Notes under the pieces: model-generated | Seen by the model: the letters and a program-made list of their open reading frames with translations, nothing else | What the model was told of the DNA's origin: nothing | Databases searched by the model: none | Translations under genes and position numbers: made by a program | From: Nitrosomonas sp. | Lineage (GTDB): Bacteria > Pseudomonadota > Gammaproteobacteria > Burkholderiales > Nitrosomonadaceae | NCBI GenBank assembly: GCA_019635215.1 | Contig: JAHBZZ010000013.1 | Span: 1 to 64,000, forward strand | Length of the DNA stretch: 64,000 nucleotides | Direction: 5' to 3' | Part shown: positions 20,675 through 30,145 of the stretch, piece after piece | Layout: each line of letters opens with the position of its first letter | How positions within the stretch are numbered: the stretch's first letter is position 1

Positions 20675-23347
20675 TTAAAACAACTGCACTCCTTTCCTGT
20701 TCGATACAATAGACTGTTTAGGACGTGAAGGCTTCCGGGCCTTGGATCGCTGCCGCCGGTAAATAATAATACTGGCAAGAATACCGCCGCTCACCACCGT
20801 GATCAGCAGAATATTGCCTTCAGCGAATTTTTCCAGGACGGGATCAAATAATAACAGCAATAATCCGGCAACCAATGCGGGAATCACGGTGGCAAACAAC
20901 CCCAGAATGAGATAATTTCTGCGTTGATCACTTAATCCGCAGGCATGGCAAAGAACCCTTCCCAGCGCAATTGAAAATGCAGTCAGAATGATCACCAGTA
21001 CCCAGAAATAAGCACGGTTCTCGCACACAAACCGGTCGACCGGCGAATCCGGTCGGCCATTTCTTGATTCATGTTGGAAATACCTGACCAGACAACTGGT
21101 AATTGATTTCAGATCTTCACAGCGCCCCGACATCTCAGCGGGTAAAACAGGTTCATCAAAAGGCATCGACCAGAATCCCATGCCACCGAAATTATCTTTA
21201 AAATAAACAATATCGTCTTCCAGCTGCTCCCAGTTGCGGCCGCCAAATTCAATGACCGGGATCATGTTCTTCAGCAGCAGGCTGCGTAACATGCCATATA
21301 AACCACTGTTTTCAACATCCAGCCGAAGCTGCTTTTTGGCTTTGGTGGTCGGCTCTTCAAGGAATACCAGAATTTTAGCCTTTAAATTATCACTATCCAT
21401 TTGCTGATAGGATGTCGGCGCATCGTTGGGTTGTATGCCCGAAATCCGCTCAAGCAAATTGAAGTGCCGGTAGATTCCTTTGCCGAAATCCGATTGCGGC
21501 ACCAGGATATTAATGAAGTAATCATCACTTACGGCAGCCAGCCGCGTGTTGAGATTATCATAAAAGTGGTTAAACAGATCGATAGACACGGCATCCTGTG
21601 GATAGCCGCGAAAATCGATAGTAACGCCATCGCCCTGCGTAGGTATGGGTATCAGACCCAAAGTCCACTTGGCCAGATCAGGATCCAGCGGCTGAGTTAG
21701 CAGCGCATAGATTTCATCCGCCAGCGTTGCCAAAATGTTGGCTTTCTGGTTGGAATCGAACAACTTCCAGGTTTTTTCCCAATAGGAGCGATCTTTATGG
21801 ATAACCCAGTCGATTTTGCTGGTGTGTCTGCGCGCAGTTTCGACAAATGGGCTTTTTTTGAGAAACCACGCCAGATCAAATGTATTGTGCGGGTCGTTTG
21901 CGTGGACAAGATAACCGTCTTTCCCGAATGAAAGACCATAATAAGCAACCCGGGACAGAACGCTGAAATTGACGGTCTGCTTTTCACTGCCAGCCAGCCA
22001 GAATGGATAGAATCCGTAAACCGTGCCGGACAGCTTATCCAGCACACATCCGCAACCTTTACTGTTCCAGTCAATGACCGCAGCAGCATTAAAATCGCTT
22101 TGCTTCCGATAAAGCAGGTCGATAGCAGGCAGTACAACGTGATCGTAAAGGTTTTCTGCAAATGCAAAAACCTCCTGCTGATCTTTTGCATTGCACGTTC
22201 TTTGCCCCTGGCGCAGTGCATTAATCAGTTCAAGATGCTTGCGGACATCCGGCATGCCATGATATTCCTGATTATTCAGCAGATCCGTTTCCAGCGCCAG
22301 AAACGCTTCATCGCTAAAACCGAGGCTCAGTACATACTGGTTATGGAACTGCGCAGTACTGCACACCCCTGTCGCCGCAAAGATTTTGGCCTGGGCGGCT
22401 TTGTCAAACAAAGTATGATGCGGATAGGCAACACCGCCAAGTGCGCGTTCCAGCAGGTCGGCCAGTGTTTTGTGCAGCGAAGGCATGAACGGGTCGCTCG
22501 CCATGGCCTGATTGATAAATGCAATAAATTCGGTGGTCAGAACATATGGTTTATTGAAATAAAACTTCTTTATCGCGGGTGACAATCTTTCAAAAAACTT
22601 CGGGGACGCCTGAAATACTTCTGCAAGTGATGCTTCGAGCAATGAAAAATTATCAAACGGTTTGTTTTCAAGTTTTGACAGTGCCGCAACAATCTGCGCC
22701 CGGTCTTGCAGCAAAGCGAAATCTTCCGCCGACAGTTGATAATAATACAACGGCGATGCCGAATAATCGTCGGTTACCGCGCTATGATGCGGCTCCACAA
22801 GCGACCGGTAGCGATAGACCAGATCCAGTAGTTCCTGATTCGAACCCATACGTCGGATATCATAATCCAGGTCACGCTGGATACCCGGCTCTCTATCATT
22901 CCAGCGTGCAAAATCAGCACTGGTGAGTATCCTTGTTTCATCGGGGAACATATCCGCAAATTCGGCAATTTTCTCGAGACGGACAATAAGGCTGCCGGCA
23001 TAATCACCGATCGGTTCGATTCTGAAGTCATGTGCGAAACGCTGCAGCCAGAACAGGGTTACCGGCCCCATCAGACCATCAGTCAACGGATGCTGGCTTA
23101 ACCGGATATCCCGTTGCCAATTCAGATCGTTATGATAAACCGTGGCAAGATCCTGTTGTATGCGCTGCACGACAGACCTCTCCAACCGCTCGAACCGGGA
23201 TCTGTCCAGCAGACGGTTAAAATGCTGGTCGTAATCGGTCTGATAATACACATCGTGATAACCATCGTAGGCATAAGTCAAGGAAATGTTCAGGCCTGCA
23301 ACCATGACAAGCCAAAGAAACACGATACTCCACAGCCACTGCTTCAT
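20675..23347 (-). CDS. Membrane-anchored CIS-associated protein with degenerate GH18-like domain
   Basis: An 890-residue protein with no clear full-length family known to me. An N-terminal hydrophobic segment (residues ~4-25) acts as signal or anchor. A GLMGPVTLFWLQRF stretch (~90-103) resembles a peptidoglycan-binding-1 repeat. A central region starting VYGFYPFWLAG (~445) and reaching GDGVTIDFRGYP (~575) resembles a glycoside-hydrolase 18 barrel, but the DxxDxDxE catalytic motif is not intact: the acid position is not a glutamate. Near the C-terminus are about three transmembrane helices (~775-870) and a basic tail. It overlaps the AAA+ gene by four bases (ATGA) and is the last gene of the injection-system operon. 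A role in anchoring the apparatus at the cell wall is inference. Confidence 0.6.
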   Translation of the reverse strand: MKQWLWSIVFLWLVMVAGLNISLTYAYDGYHDVYYQTDYDQHFNRLLDRSRFERLERSVVQRIQQDLATVYHNDLNWQRDIRLSQHPLTDGLMGPVTLFWLQRFAHDFRIEPIGDYAGSLIVRLEKIAEFADMFPDETRILTSADFARWNDREPGIQRDLDYDIRRMGSNQELLDLVYRYRSLVEPHHSAVTDDYSASPLYYYQLSAEDFALLQDRAQIVAALSKLENKPFDNFSLLEASLAEVFQASPKFFERLSPAIKKFYFNKPYVLTTEFIAFINQAMASDPFMPSLHKTLADLLERALGGVAYPHHTLFDKAAQAKIFAATGVCSTAQFHNQYVLSLGFSDEAFLALETDLLNNQEYHGMPDVRKHLELINALRQGQRTCNAKDQQEVFAFAENLYDHVVLPAIDLLYRKQSDFNAAAVIDWNSKGCGCVLDKLSGTVYGFYPFWLAGSEKQTVNFSVLSRVAYYGLSFGKDGYLVHANDPHNTFDLAWFLKKSPFVETARRHTSKIDWVIHKDRSYWEKTWKLFDSNQKANILATLADEIYALLTQPLDPDLAKWTLGLIPIPTQGDGVTIDFRGYPQDAVSIDLFNHFYDNLNTRLAAVSDDYFINILVPQSDFGKGIYRHFNLLERISGIQPNDAPTSYQQMDSDNLKAKILVFLEEPTTKAKKQLRLDVENSGLYGMLRSLLLKNMIPVIEFGGRNWEQLEDDIVYFKDNFGGMGFWSMPFDEPVLPAEMSGRCEDLKSITSCLVRYFQHESRNGRPDSPVDRFVCENRAYFWVLVIILTAFSIALGRVLCHACGLSDQRRNYLILGLFATVIPALVAGLLLLLFDPVLEKFAEGNILLITVVSGGILASIIIYRRQRSKARKPSRPKQSIVSNRKGVQLF

Positions 23348-24726
23348 TGCGTCCGTCCTTCTTTGATCAACTCTCGTGTAATACCCTTCACAAGATCGCT
23401 GTGCACAATCTCTTCGCGCGCCATCCGCGCTGCCTGAATCGCAGCATAACGTACGGCATTGGTGATGGCGCCACCGGACAAGGCATATTTTTCCGACAGC
23501 ATGACCAGATCCACGTCCGCCGATAACAACGTGGCATTACTGAACATGCCTTGCCACAATCTTAAGCGCTGCGCCTGATCAGGTAGGGAAAAATGTACAG
23601 AAGACTGAAAACGGCGCGCAAATGCATCATCGATATTCGCCTTCAGATTGGTTGCGAGAATCACAACTCCGGGATAATCTTCAATGCGCTGCAACAAATA
23701 CGCTATTTCCTGGTTAGCATAACGGTCATGTGCACTGCTGGTCTGTGTACGTTTGCCGAATAATGCATCCGCTTCGTCAAAAAACAGAATCCAGTTTTTG
23801 TTGACCGCCTGATCAAATACATTGGCGAGATTTTTTTCAGTCTCACCGATATATTTGGAGACTACCATGGAAAGATCGATGCGATAGACATCGGACCGGG
23901 TTATGGCGCCGATGATGGTCGCCGTCAGTGTTTTCCCGGTACCCGGAGGGCCATAGAACAGTGTACGGTAACCCGATTTGATATTTTTAACCAGCCCCCA
24001 TTGCTGCATGATCTTTGCCGAATGCCGCAACCAGACAATGATATTGTCTATTTCATCCAGCACTTCAGCGCTGAGCACCAGATCATCGCGTGTCAGCGTT
24101 GTCGTAATCTGTTTGGCTGGAAAATGTACATCAAAATCCGGCCGCTGGTTTTGTCCAGTGGTCATCCGCCCCAGGTAGTCCGTGGTGATCATCAATGCGG
24201 CGCTTAAAAAAGGCTCACCGGATGAAGCATGCACCACCTTGATAATGCCCTGTTTCGACAAATAATAATCTTCCTGGAACAATCGCATCACTTGAAAACG
24301 CCTCGCCAGATCATTTCCCGCAAGGATAAAGACAGCGGTTTCGCATGTCGGTAAAAAACCGCTGTGCTGCTTACCCTTCCACCCGCCAAATTCGCTAAAA
24401 CCGCGCGCGAGATCCTTGTTATTCAGAAGAAAAGAATCCAGAGCATGAGGCTGCAGATGTGGCAGTAATGCCAGGATAATGATCAAACGCTCATCAAACC
24501 CCATGTCGAATTCACGCACAATATGCGCAAATCCGGATTGATCATGCATCAGATCAGGAGGGGGCGCCGCAGTGATATCCTCGGCACCGGCATCGCGTCC
24601 AAAATGACGATCAAACCGTATCTTAAGCACAGCCGTAAACCATGCGATTTCGTTGTTCAGAACGGTGGCATTCAGATCTTCCCCAGATATGGCCAGATCC
24701 AATTGTTTTTTAACGCCAGGTGACAT
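23344..24726 (-). CDS. AAA+ ATPase of contractile injection system type
   Basis: A 460-residue protein with one AAA+ module in its C-terminal half. Walker A is LFYGPPGTGKTLTA (~255-268), Walker B is ILFFDEADALFGKR (~312-325), followed by the sensor and arginine-finger segment VVILATNLKANIDDAFARRF. The N-terminal half resembles the dedicated domain of the ATPases found in extracellular contractile injection clusters (Afp15/Pvc15 type), which are thought to help assembly. The family assignment rests on this domain arrangement and on the neighbours. The start overlaps the upstream tape-measure gene by 17 bases. Confidence 0.82.
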   Translation of the reverse strand: MSPGVKKQLDLAISGEDLNATVLNNEIAWFTAVLKIRFDRHFGRDAGAEDITAAPPPDLMHDQSGFAHIVREFDMGFDERLIIILALLPHLQPHALDSFLLNNKDLARGFSEFGGWKGKQHSGFLPTCETAVFILAGNDLARRFQVMRLFQEDYYLSKQGIIKVVHASSGEPFLSAALMITTDYLGRMTTGQNQRPDFDVHFPAKQITTTLTRDDLVLSAEVLDEIDNIIVWLRHSAKIMQQWGLVKNIKSGYRTLFYGPPGTGKTLTATIIGAITRSDVYRIDLSMVVSKYIGETEKNLANVFDQAVNKNWILFFDEADALFGKRTQTSSAHDRYANQEIAYLLQRIEDYPGVVILATNLKANIDDAFARRFQSSVHFSLPDQAQRLRLWQGMFSNATLLSADVDLVMLSEKYALSGGAITNAVRYAAIQAARMAREEIVHSDLVKGITRELIKEGRTQ

Positions 24727-27700
24727 GAATTGCGCGCTCCATCCAGCGATGTTTAATGACTGAGAAACTCCAGGGCAAGTTGTCGAGCAACATGTCGAAC
24801 GGCCCCGGCTCTACCGTTAGAAACCAGATTTCCTCCTGCAGAATCAGCCGCCCCCTGCGCTGTAGAAACGTTTCCCGCAAACCCGAGATTGATGTATTTC
24901 CGATCGTTTTCCAATTCTGAATCATGCCACGCATTAAGCTTTCAATAGTATCGCGTTCATGCGGGCTCAACACAATCCGGCTTTGAATCGGAATGCCGGG
25001 AGTCAGACCGCACAAAATTTTGTTCAGCAGCAATTGATATTCCGGGGATTCGTTTTTTGCATTCACCATGAATTGTAACAAATGTACCGCACGCTCGGCC
25101 GCTGTGCGATCGATAAAAACATCCGCATCCACCAGACCGAATAAGCGCGGCAGATAAGGCGCCGCCAGCACTTGCCCGGCATTGTCGATATAAAATTCTT
25201 CGCCGGGCTGGCATGCAAAATCCATCATGACCGGTAAGCCTGCGGATGTTTGACCGGAGCGGCCGTATGCTTCCGCAAAAGATACCGCTGCACCGGTTTC
25301 CGCGTTACCTGCAACACCCCTCCGGATACGCCGGCGGGACAGCAAATCATTTAACAGATGCTGAAGTACGCGCGTTCCGGGGATTTGCGCCAGCGCATCG
25401 ACCCAGTACCGAAGCATTGCGCCGAGCGGCTCACCTCCAGCCAGCTCCACAATGAGTGCCTGCAAAAACTCCGCGCCGTCAAAACCGGCAATCCATGACC
25501 CGGAGATGGATAGTTTTGTCAAAAAACCCAGTGCAGCTTCCCAGAGTTTCAGCTTCCAGAATTCGACCCCGGCATCCTGCTGTTTTGCAGTCGAACGCTG
25601 TAATACTGCGGATTGTGTCAACACCTGTTCGATCATGGCCGCCGCTGCCGGCGACAGAATAAACGCCATATCCAGCAGGACCGGTTGCGGCAATCCGGCA
25701 ATGTACTGTGTCCGCAAATGCGGATTCCGAAGACCGATAACCAACTGCTCACGGAATGTTGCCAAATACTTTGTTTGCAGATTTCTCAACAGCAAACCCG
25801 ATTCAGCGGAACCTGCCTCAGCATTCAATCGTTCGATTGCAGACAGGATGCGTTGTAAAACAACAATCCCCGCATTGGCGTACAGTAATTCCACTTCATC
25901 TTCCGGTTGTACCGGCATGATGGGTGCATCCGCTGTCTGAACCGGTCGGGCATTCAGCGCAATGGCTTCCAGATCAATGTCCAGGCCGGAAAGCACTGCT
26001 GCAAGAATCCGCTGATAATACATCGCTTGATTGGAAGCCCCCCGCGCATAGGTCTCCATGGCTGTGACAAATGGTTCATGTTCTTCACCCATTGATTCCG
26101 GATTGTGAATCAACAGCGCCTGAATAATGGCTTTTATATCACCGCCCGACAACTGATCAATGTGCAATCGGCCTGTATCGTGCAACGTTTTCAGGTACTG
26201 CCGCCGCTGCTCGAAATCAGTTTCCAATGCGGCCAGTATCTGCTGTACATCGTGACGGACAGGCATTGCCGGGCGTATGGATTCCGATGCCGATATTGCT
26301 GGCTGTGCCGTTTCTGCCGCCGCAATGGCTTCAGCAATCAGATATTGCACAATAGTGCTCCAGTTTTCCTTTTTCCGAAGCTGCAGTGAATCGTTCTCCT
26401 TTTCCGGATCTTTTCCTGACTTCAATAGCACAGCGGTAAATTCTGTGCTGCCTGACAATGGGAGGATGAGCGCCTGAATAAAAACCCGGGCATCGAATAC
26501 ATCGTTGTCAGCCCGGGTAACCAGAAAACGCAATGCATTTTCCCATATCTGCCGCCCCCAACCCGCACTGCCAGTACGAGTACGGTGTTTTCCGGCAGCC
26601 GGATATCCAGAAACATCCGTTTGCAGCAGCACCTGTTCGAGATACAGTGCCGCATGCGGTGATATCAACTGCACAATATCCAGCAGAACGGATTGCGGCA
26701 GTTGCTCGATCAACTGCGTGCGAACGGATACAACCTGCAGAATTTCCGTTAACCACTGGCGGATCGCATACACATCGAACGTTGCCGGCGCTGCCTGTAA
26801 GCGCCCCACCACTGCGGCCATCCCCGCTTGCCTTAAGGACAACAGCACGCGCCGGAAAATGACTGCAGAATATGTTTCAGAAGAAGCCACGGATTGTTCC
26901 AGCTCCTCTTTCACCGGTGGTTTTACCGATTCCGGAATATCGGCATCGACACTGCCGGCGTACGTCGTTTGTCCGGCAATCGACTCCAGATCGATCAGCC
27001 GGTCAAACAGCAGATTTTCCAGTATCCGGGAATAGTACACTGATTGATTACGGGTTTTTTCTGCAAATCGGGCAATGGCTGCACTCAGTGTACGGCGATC
27101 TGCTCCGGTCAATTCCGGATTATGGATCAGCATGGCATACACCAGGTTTTCCAATTCCGGTACGGACAATTGCGCCATAACTCGCTTGTCATCATTGAAC
27201 ATCGTTTGAAGCCACTGCTTCTGAGCCGCGAAGTCTGTTGCCATGGCGGCTGTGATATGCCGTATCTCCTGTCCGGCCTGAGCAGCCGGATATTCTGATA
27301 CGTCGAAAACCCCGGATTCGCGCAGCAGGCTTTTTAAAACCGCTGGCGCGCGCGCAGATTCCTGTTCAGGCAGCATATCCACCCACTTCAGGGATTCCTG
27401 CCATAGCGCGGCCAGCACCTTATCGTCCTGAGTGGCGGACATCGCATGAACGAGTGATGTCATGAAATCGTGCGCGGGCATTATTTCTACGGATGCTGCA
27501 TTTGAATCAACGATTTTACGGGCTGCCAGAATATTCAGGGCATTGCTATATAACAATCGTCTCAGCTGCTCACTATCCGCATGCCGGGCATGCGCGGATT
27601 GGGTATCTGTCGTTCCAATCCGCTGCGCGAATTGTTCAAGAACGACCGCATTTCCGGGCGACAGCAGATATACAATATCATTCATGGCTGCGGACGATAG

Positions 27701-30145
27701 TCGGCTTGTCAATGCTGTGCGTACAGTTTCATCCCGAAACAGGGCATGTAACTGCTGACGAATGGTAGGCATCGCATTCATTATCGATGCATCGGAATCA
27801 TCAGAAATTGCATCGGCTCCGGCCCATCCAGCTCTCCTGACGGCGGACAGTACCCGCTGGACAATGACCGCAATAAAACGCCGTGTTTCCTGAACGGCAG
27901 CGAAAACATGCTGTGTGATTTCCGCCGGGCGAATACTCACGTCCAACATATTCAACACGGTATTTATCCCGGCAATGTTATCCCGTCTGCCTGACAATGC
28001 CGTATGCCAGGATTGCAATTGCGCATCACCCGCCATGTCATATGACAAGTGATGCGCAATTGACCGTACCCACCGGATGCTGTCCGGTGAATCCGATACA
28101 ATCTCGCTGTCGGGCAACGCCGCGCAATAAAGCAACACATTACGCCAAAGTTGTTGCTTCCATTCAGCACGATTCGCAGGTTCTTTACGGACGGGATACC
28201 GACAGAATATCTCAGCGTGCAATGACAACTGTTCAAGAACAATTGCCATCTGCGGTGACAACAGATAAATCATGTCGATCAGGACAGGCTCAGGCAATCG
28301 AGCAAACTGTTGCACGTTGCGCATTGCATACCGGAGTATTTCCAAGACACGTTGCCGGATATCTTTTGGATCCGTAAATCCGGTTTTTTCCGGCGCTAAA
28401 TCGGTGTCAAGCAGACCGGCCTTCTGCAGTGCCTCAACGACACGGTTGAACAACGGCATCATGCCGGACTGCGCCGGAGTCTGGCCGGTTCCGGTATCAC
28501 GAGGCGTCACAGCGGGTGTTTCCGGTTTCCCGGAACGAGATACCTCCTGAAACAGGCGGCCGTTCAATACGTTTTCATCATATGGCTGCAATTCTATTGC
28601 CTTACGCAGTAACTGCCGAACCGCTGCCGGCAGTTCAGGTGCGGTCAATATGTCCGGCACACCAGCAGGCGCTTCAAACAACTGCTTTCGTAACCATGCT
28701 ATTGCGGCATCATATTGTGCGGGTGTTAAATATGCGCCGCGAGATGTTCCCGGGGTTGCACTGGGGTGATGCAAACCGGCTTCCTGCCGATCATCGGCTA
28801 TACGATGCACTAACGGAATCGAATCGGGCTGCGCAGGAAACTGTCCGGTTTCTGTGTCATGGCCTGTCTCAGCAAGTGTTTCCAATTTTCCGGAATCTCT
28901 CTCGTCCGAAAACATGCTGCCGTTTTGCACACGCTCATCGTGCAGCTGTAATTCCGATGTTTTATGCAATAACCACTGAATTACTGCCGACAATTCATGC
29001 GCAGCCAATGTGTCCGACGCGCCAGCAGGCACTTCAAACAGTTGTTTCCGTAACCACGCTACTGCGGCGTCATACTGTGCGGATATCAAATGCACGCTGC
29101 GGGATGCTTCCGGTGTTGCTCTGGGGTGATGCAAACCGGCTTCCTGCCGATCATCGGCTATACGATGCACTAACGGAAGCGGCTCGGACTGCACAGGAAA
29201 CTGTCCGGTTTCTGTATCATGGCCTGTCTCGGCAAGTGTTTCCAATTCCCCGGAATCTCTCACGTCTGGAAACATGCTGCCGTTTTTCACGCGCTCATTG
29301 TGTGGCTGCAATACCGCTGCCTTGCGCAGTAACTGCCGGGCCGATATGTCATACGCGGTGAATGTAGCCGGTACGGCAAATGCAGCCTCAAAGCAGCATT
29401 CCCACAACCTTGTTTCCGCAGTGATCCGTTGCGCGGGTGTCAATACTGTTTTCGGCAACGCCGAACGCACAGACGCAAGCCAATGCGATAATTCATCATG
29501 GGATATCGACAGGCTGGCAGTCAGAATTTTGCCGAGATACGCTTCTGAATACTGGTAGATCAACCGCTGAATCAACGGCTCCCGGTGAGTCGACGCCATG
29601 TGTATCAATAGCGTCTTTAATGCCGCCGCACCATGTGTTTCGTGCAGGATGTGATCGACAAGCCGTTCATGCACGTTTGATTCGGCGATATTGATATGCC
29701 AGGGCATATTGCCTGACCGCAGAAAATGTCGCAGTAAATCCAGATTAAATTGCAGCCGGGTGACTTGTTGCGCAACCGGTATGTCTACAGTCGGTCCGAA
29801 TGCGATTTGTGCGTCCGCTTGCTGCAGAACATCAAGCGGCTGTCTGCGCCATCTGATTTTACTCAGCTCCAAATCGAGCTTCTCGCGGAATCTTTGGATT
29901 AACTGGCCGAAATAATCAACATCATCAATATCGCCCAGATCAATGGTGATCTGATCGATGCGTAAAACAGTGCCTGCTTCGTCATTGGCATGCAGTACGC
30001 TTTCGAGTACGGGCAATAATTCATCGATCGCCCATGCGGTTAATCTGTCTTCATGTATCCCTTCAATCACGTCGCAGTCAAACGAGAAATCCAGCATGAC
30101 TTCGTCGATGAGATGCGCAGCGCGATTGTCAGAACCAGTAATCAC
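24710..30145 (-). CDS. Contractile injection system tape-measure protein
   Basis: A very long protein (1811 residues). The N-terminus (HLIDEVMLDFSFDCD ... LRIDQITIDLGDID) matches the start of the CIS tape-measure family, and modules of the form LLSPQMAIVLEQL, YLLSPGNAVVLEQF, LISPHAALYLEQV and ILSPAAAAMIEQV recur through the chain. The protein would set tube length and chaperone tube assembly. Residues ~288-528 contain two copies of a 120-residue unit, with a partial third to ~580, encoded by a 360-bp tandem duplication. Translation begins at GTG 30145, overlapping the baseplate gene by 17 bases. The many plus-strand open frames across this gene are shadows. Confidence 0.8.
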   Translation of the reverse strand: MITGSDNRAAHLIDEVMLDFSFDCDVIEGIHEDRLTAWAIDELLPVLESVLHANDEAGTVLRIDQITIDLGDIDDVDYFGQLIQRFREKLDLELSKIRWRRQPLDVLQQADAQIAFGPTVDIPVAQQVTRLQFNLDLLRHFLRSGNMPWHINIAESNVHERLVDHILHETHGAAALKTLLIHMASTHREPLIQRLIYQYSEAYLGKILTASLSISHDELSHWLASVRSALPKTVLTPAQRITAETRLWECCFEAAFAVPATFTAYDISARQLLRKAAVLQPHNERVKNGSMFPDVRDSGELETLAETGHDTETGQFPVQSEPLPLVHRIADDRQEAGLHHPRATPEASRSVHLISAQYDAAVAWLRKQLFEVPAGASDTLAAHELSAVIQWLLHKTSELQLHDERVQNGSMFSDERDSGKLETLAETGHDTETGQFPAQPDSIPLVHRIADDRQEAGLHHPSATPGTSRGAYLTPAQYDAAIAWLRKQLFEAPAGVPDILTAPELPAAVRQLLRKAIELQPYDENVLNGRLFQEVSRSGKPETPAVTPRDTGTGQTPAQSGMMPLFNRVVEALQKAGLLDTDLAPEKTGFTDPKDIRQRVLEILRYAMRNVQQFARLPEPVLIDMIYLLSPQMAIVLEQLSLHAEIFCRYPVRKEPANRAEWKQQLWRNVLLYCAALPDSEIVSDSPDSIRWVRSIAHHLSYDMAGDAQLQSWHTALSGRRDNIAGINTVLNMLDVSIRPAEITQHVFAAVQETRRFIAVIVQRVLSAVRRAGWAGADAISDDSDASIMNAMPTIRQQLHALFRDETVRTALTSRLSSAAMNDIVYLLSPGNAVVLEQFAQRIGTTDTQSAHARHADSEQLRRLLYSNALNILAARKIVDSNAASVEIMPAHDFMTSLVHAMSATQDDKVLAALWQESLKWVDMLPEQESARAPAVLKSLLRESGVFDVSEYPAAQAGQEIRHITAAMATDFAAQKQWLQTMFNDDKRVMAQLSVPELENLVYAMLIHNPELTGADRRTLSAAIARFAEKTRNQSVYYSRILENLLFDRLIDLESIAGQTTYAGSVDADIPESVKPPVKEELEQSVASSETYSAVIFRRVLLSLRQAGMAAVVGRLQAAPATFDVYAIRQWLTEILQVVSVRTQLIEQLPQSVLLDIVQLISPHAALYLEQVLLQTDVSGYPAAGKHRTRTGSAGWGRQIWENALRFLVTRADNDVFDARVFIQALILPLSGSTEFTAVLLKSGKDPEKENDSLQLRKKENWSTIVQYLIAEAIAAAETAQPAISASESIRPAMPVRHDVQQILAALETDFEQRRQYLKTLHDTGRLHIDQLSGGDIKAIIQALLIHNPESMGEEHEPFVTAMETYARGASNQAMYYQRILAAVLSGLDIDLEAIALNARPVQTADAPIMPVQPEDEVELLYANAGIVVLQRILSAIERLNAEAGSAESGLLLRNLQTKYLATFREQLVIGLRNPHLRTQYIAGLPQPVLLDMAFILSPAAAAMIEQVLTQSAVLQRSTAKQQDAGVEFWKLKLWEAALGFLTKLSISGSWIAGFDGAEFLQALIVELAGGEPLGAMLRYWVDALAQIPGTRVLQHLLNDLLSRRRIRRGVAGNAETGAAVSFAEAYGRSGQTSAGLPVMMDFACQPGEEFYIDNAGQVLAAPYLPRLFGLVDADVFIDRTAAERAVHLLQFMVNAKNESPEYQLLLNKILCGLTPGIPIQSRIVLSPHERDTIESLMRGMIQNWKTIGNTSISGLRETFLQRRGRLILQEEIWFLTVEPGPFDMLLDNLPWSFSVIKHRWMERAIHVTWR
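28560..29280. repeat. 360-bp internal tandem duplication
   Basis: Two adjacent 360-bp units inside the tape-measure gene are highly similar. For example the block GGGGTGATGCAAACCGGCTT occurs at the same offset in both copies near 28762 and 29122, and ACATGCTGCCGTTTT recurs near 28912 and 29272. The period is a multiple of three, so each unit adds 120 residues in frame. A third, more diverged partial copy lies to the left, near 28400-28560. Confidence 0.85.

Noticed and set aside
28516-29361. Long plus-strand frame (281 codons) opposite the tape-measure gene
   Set aside because: It lies wholly antisense to a clear gene, has no family features, and exists because of codon bias and the tandem duplication.
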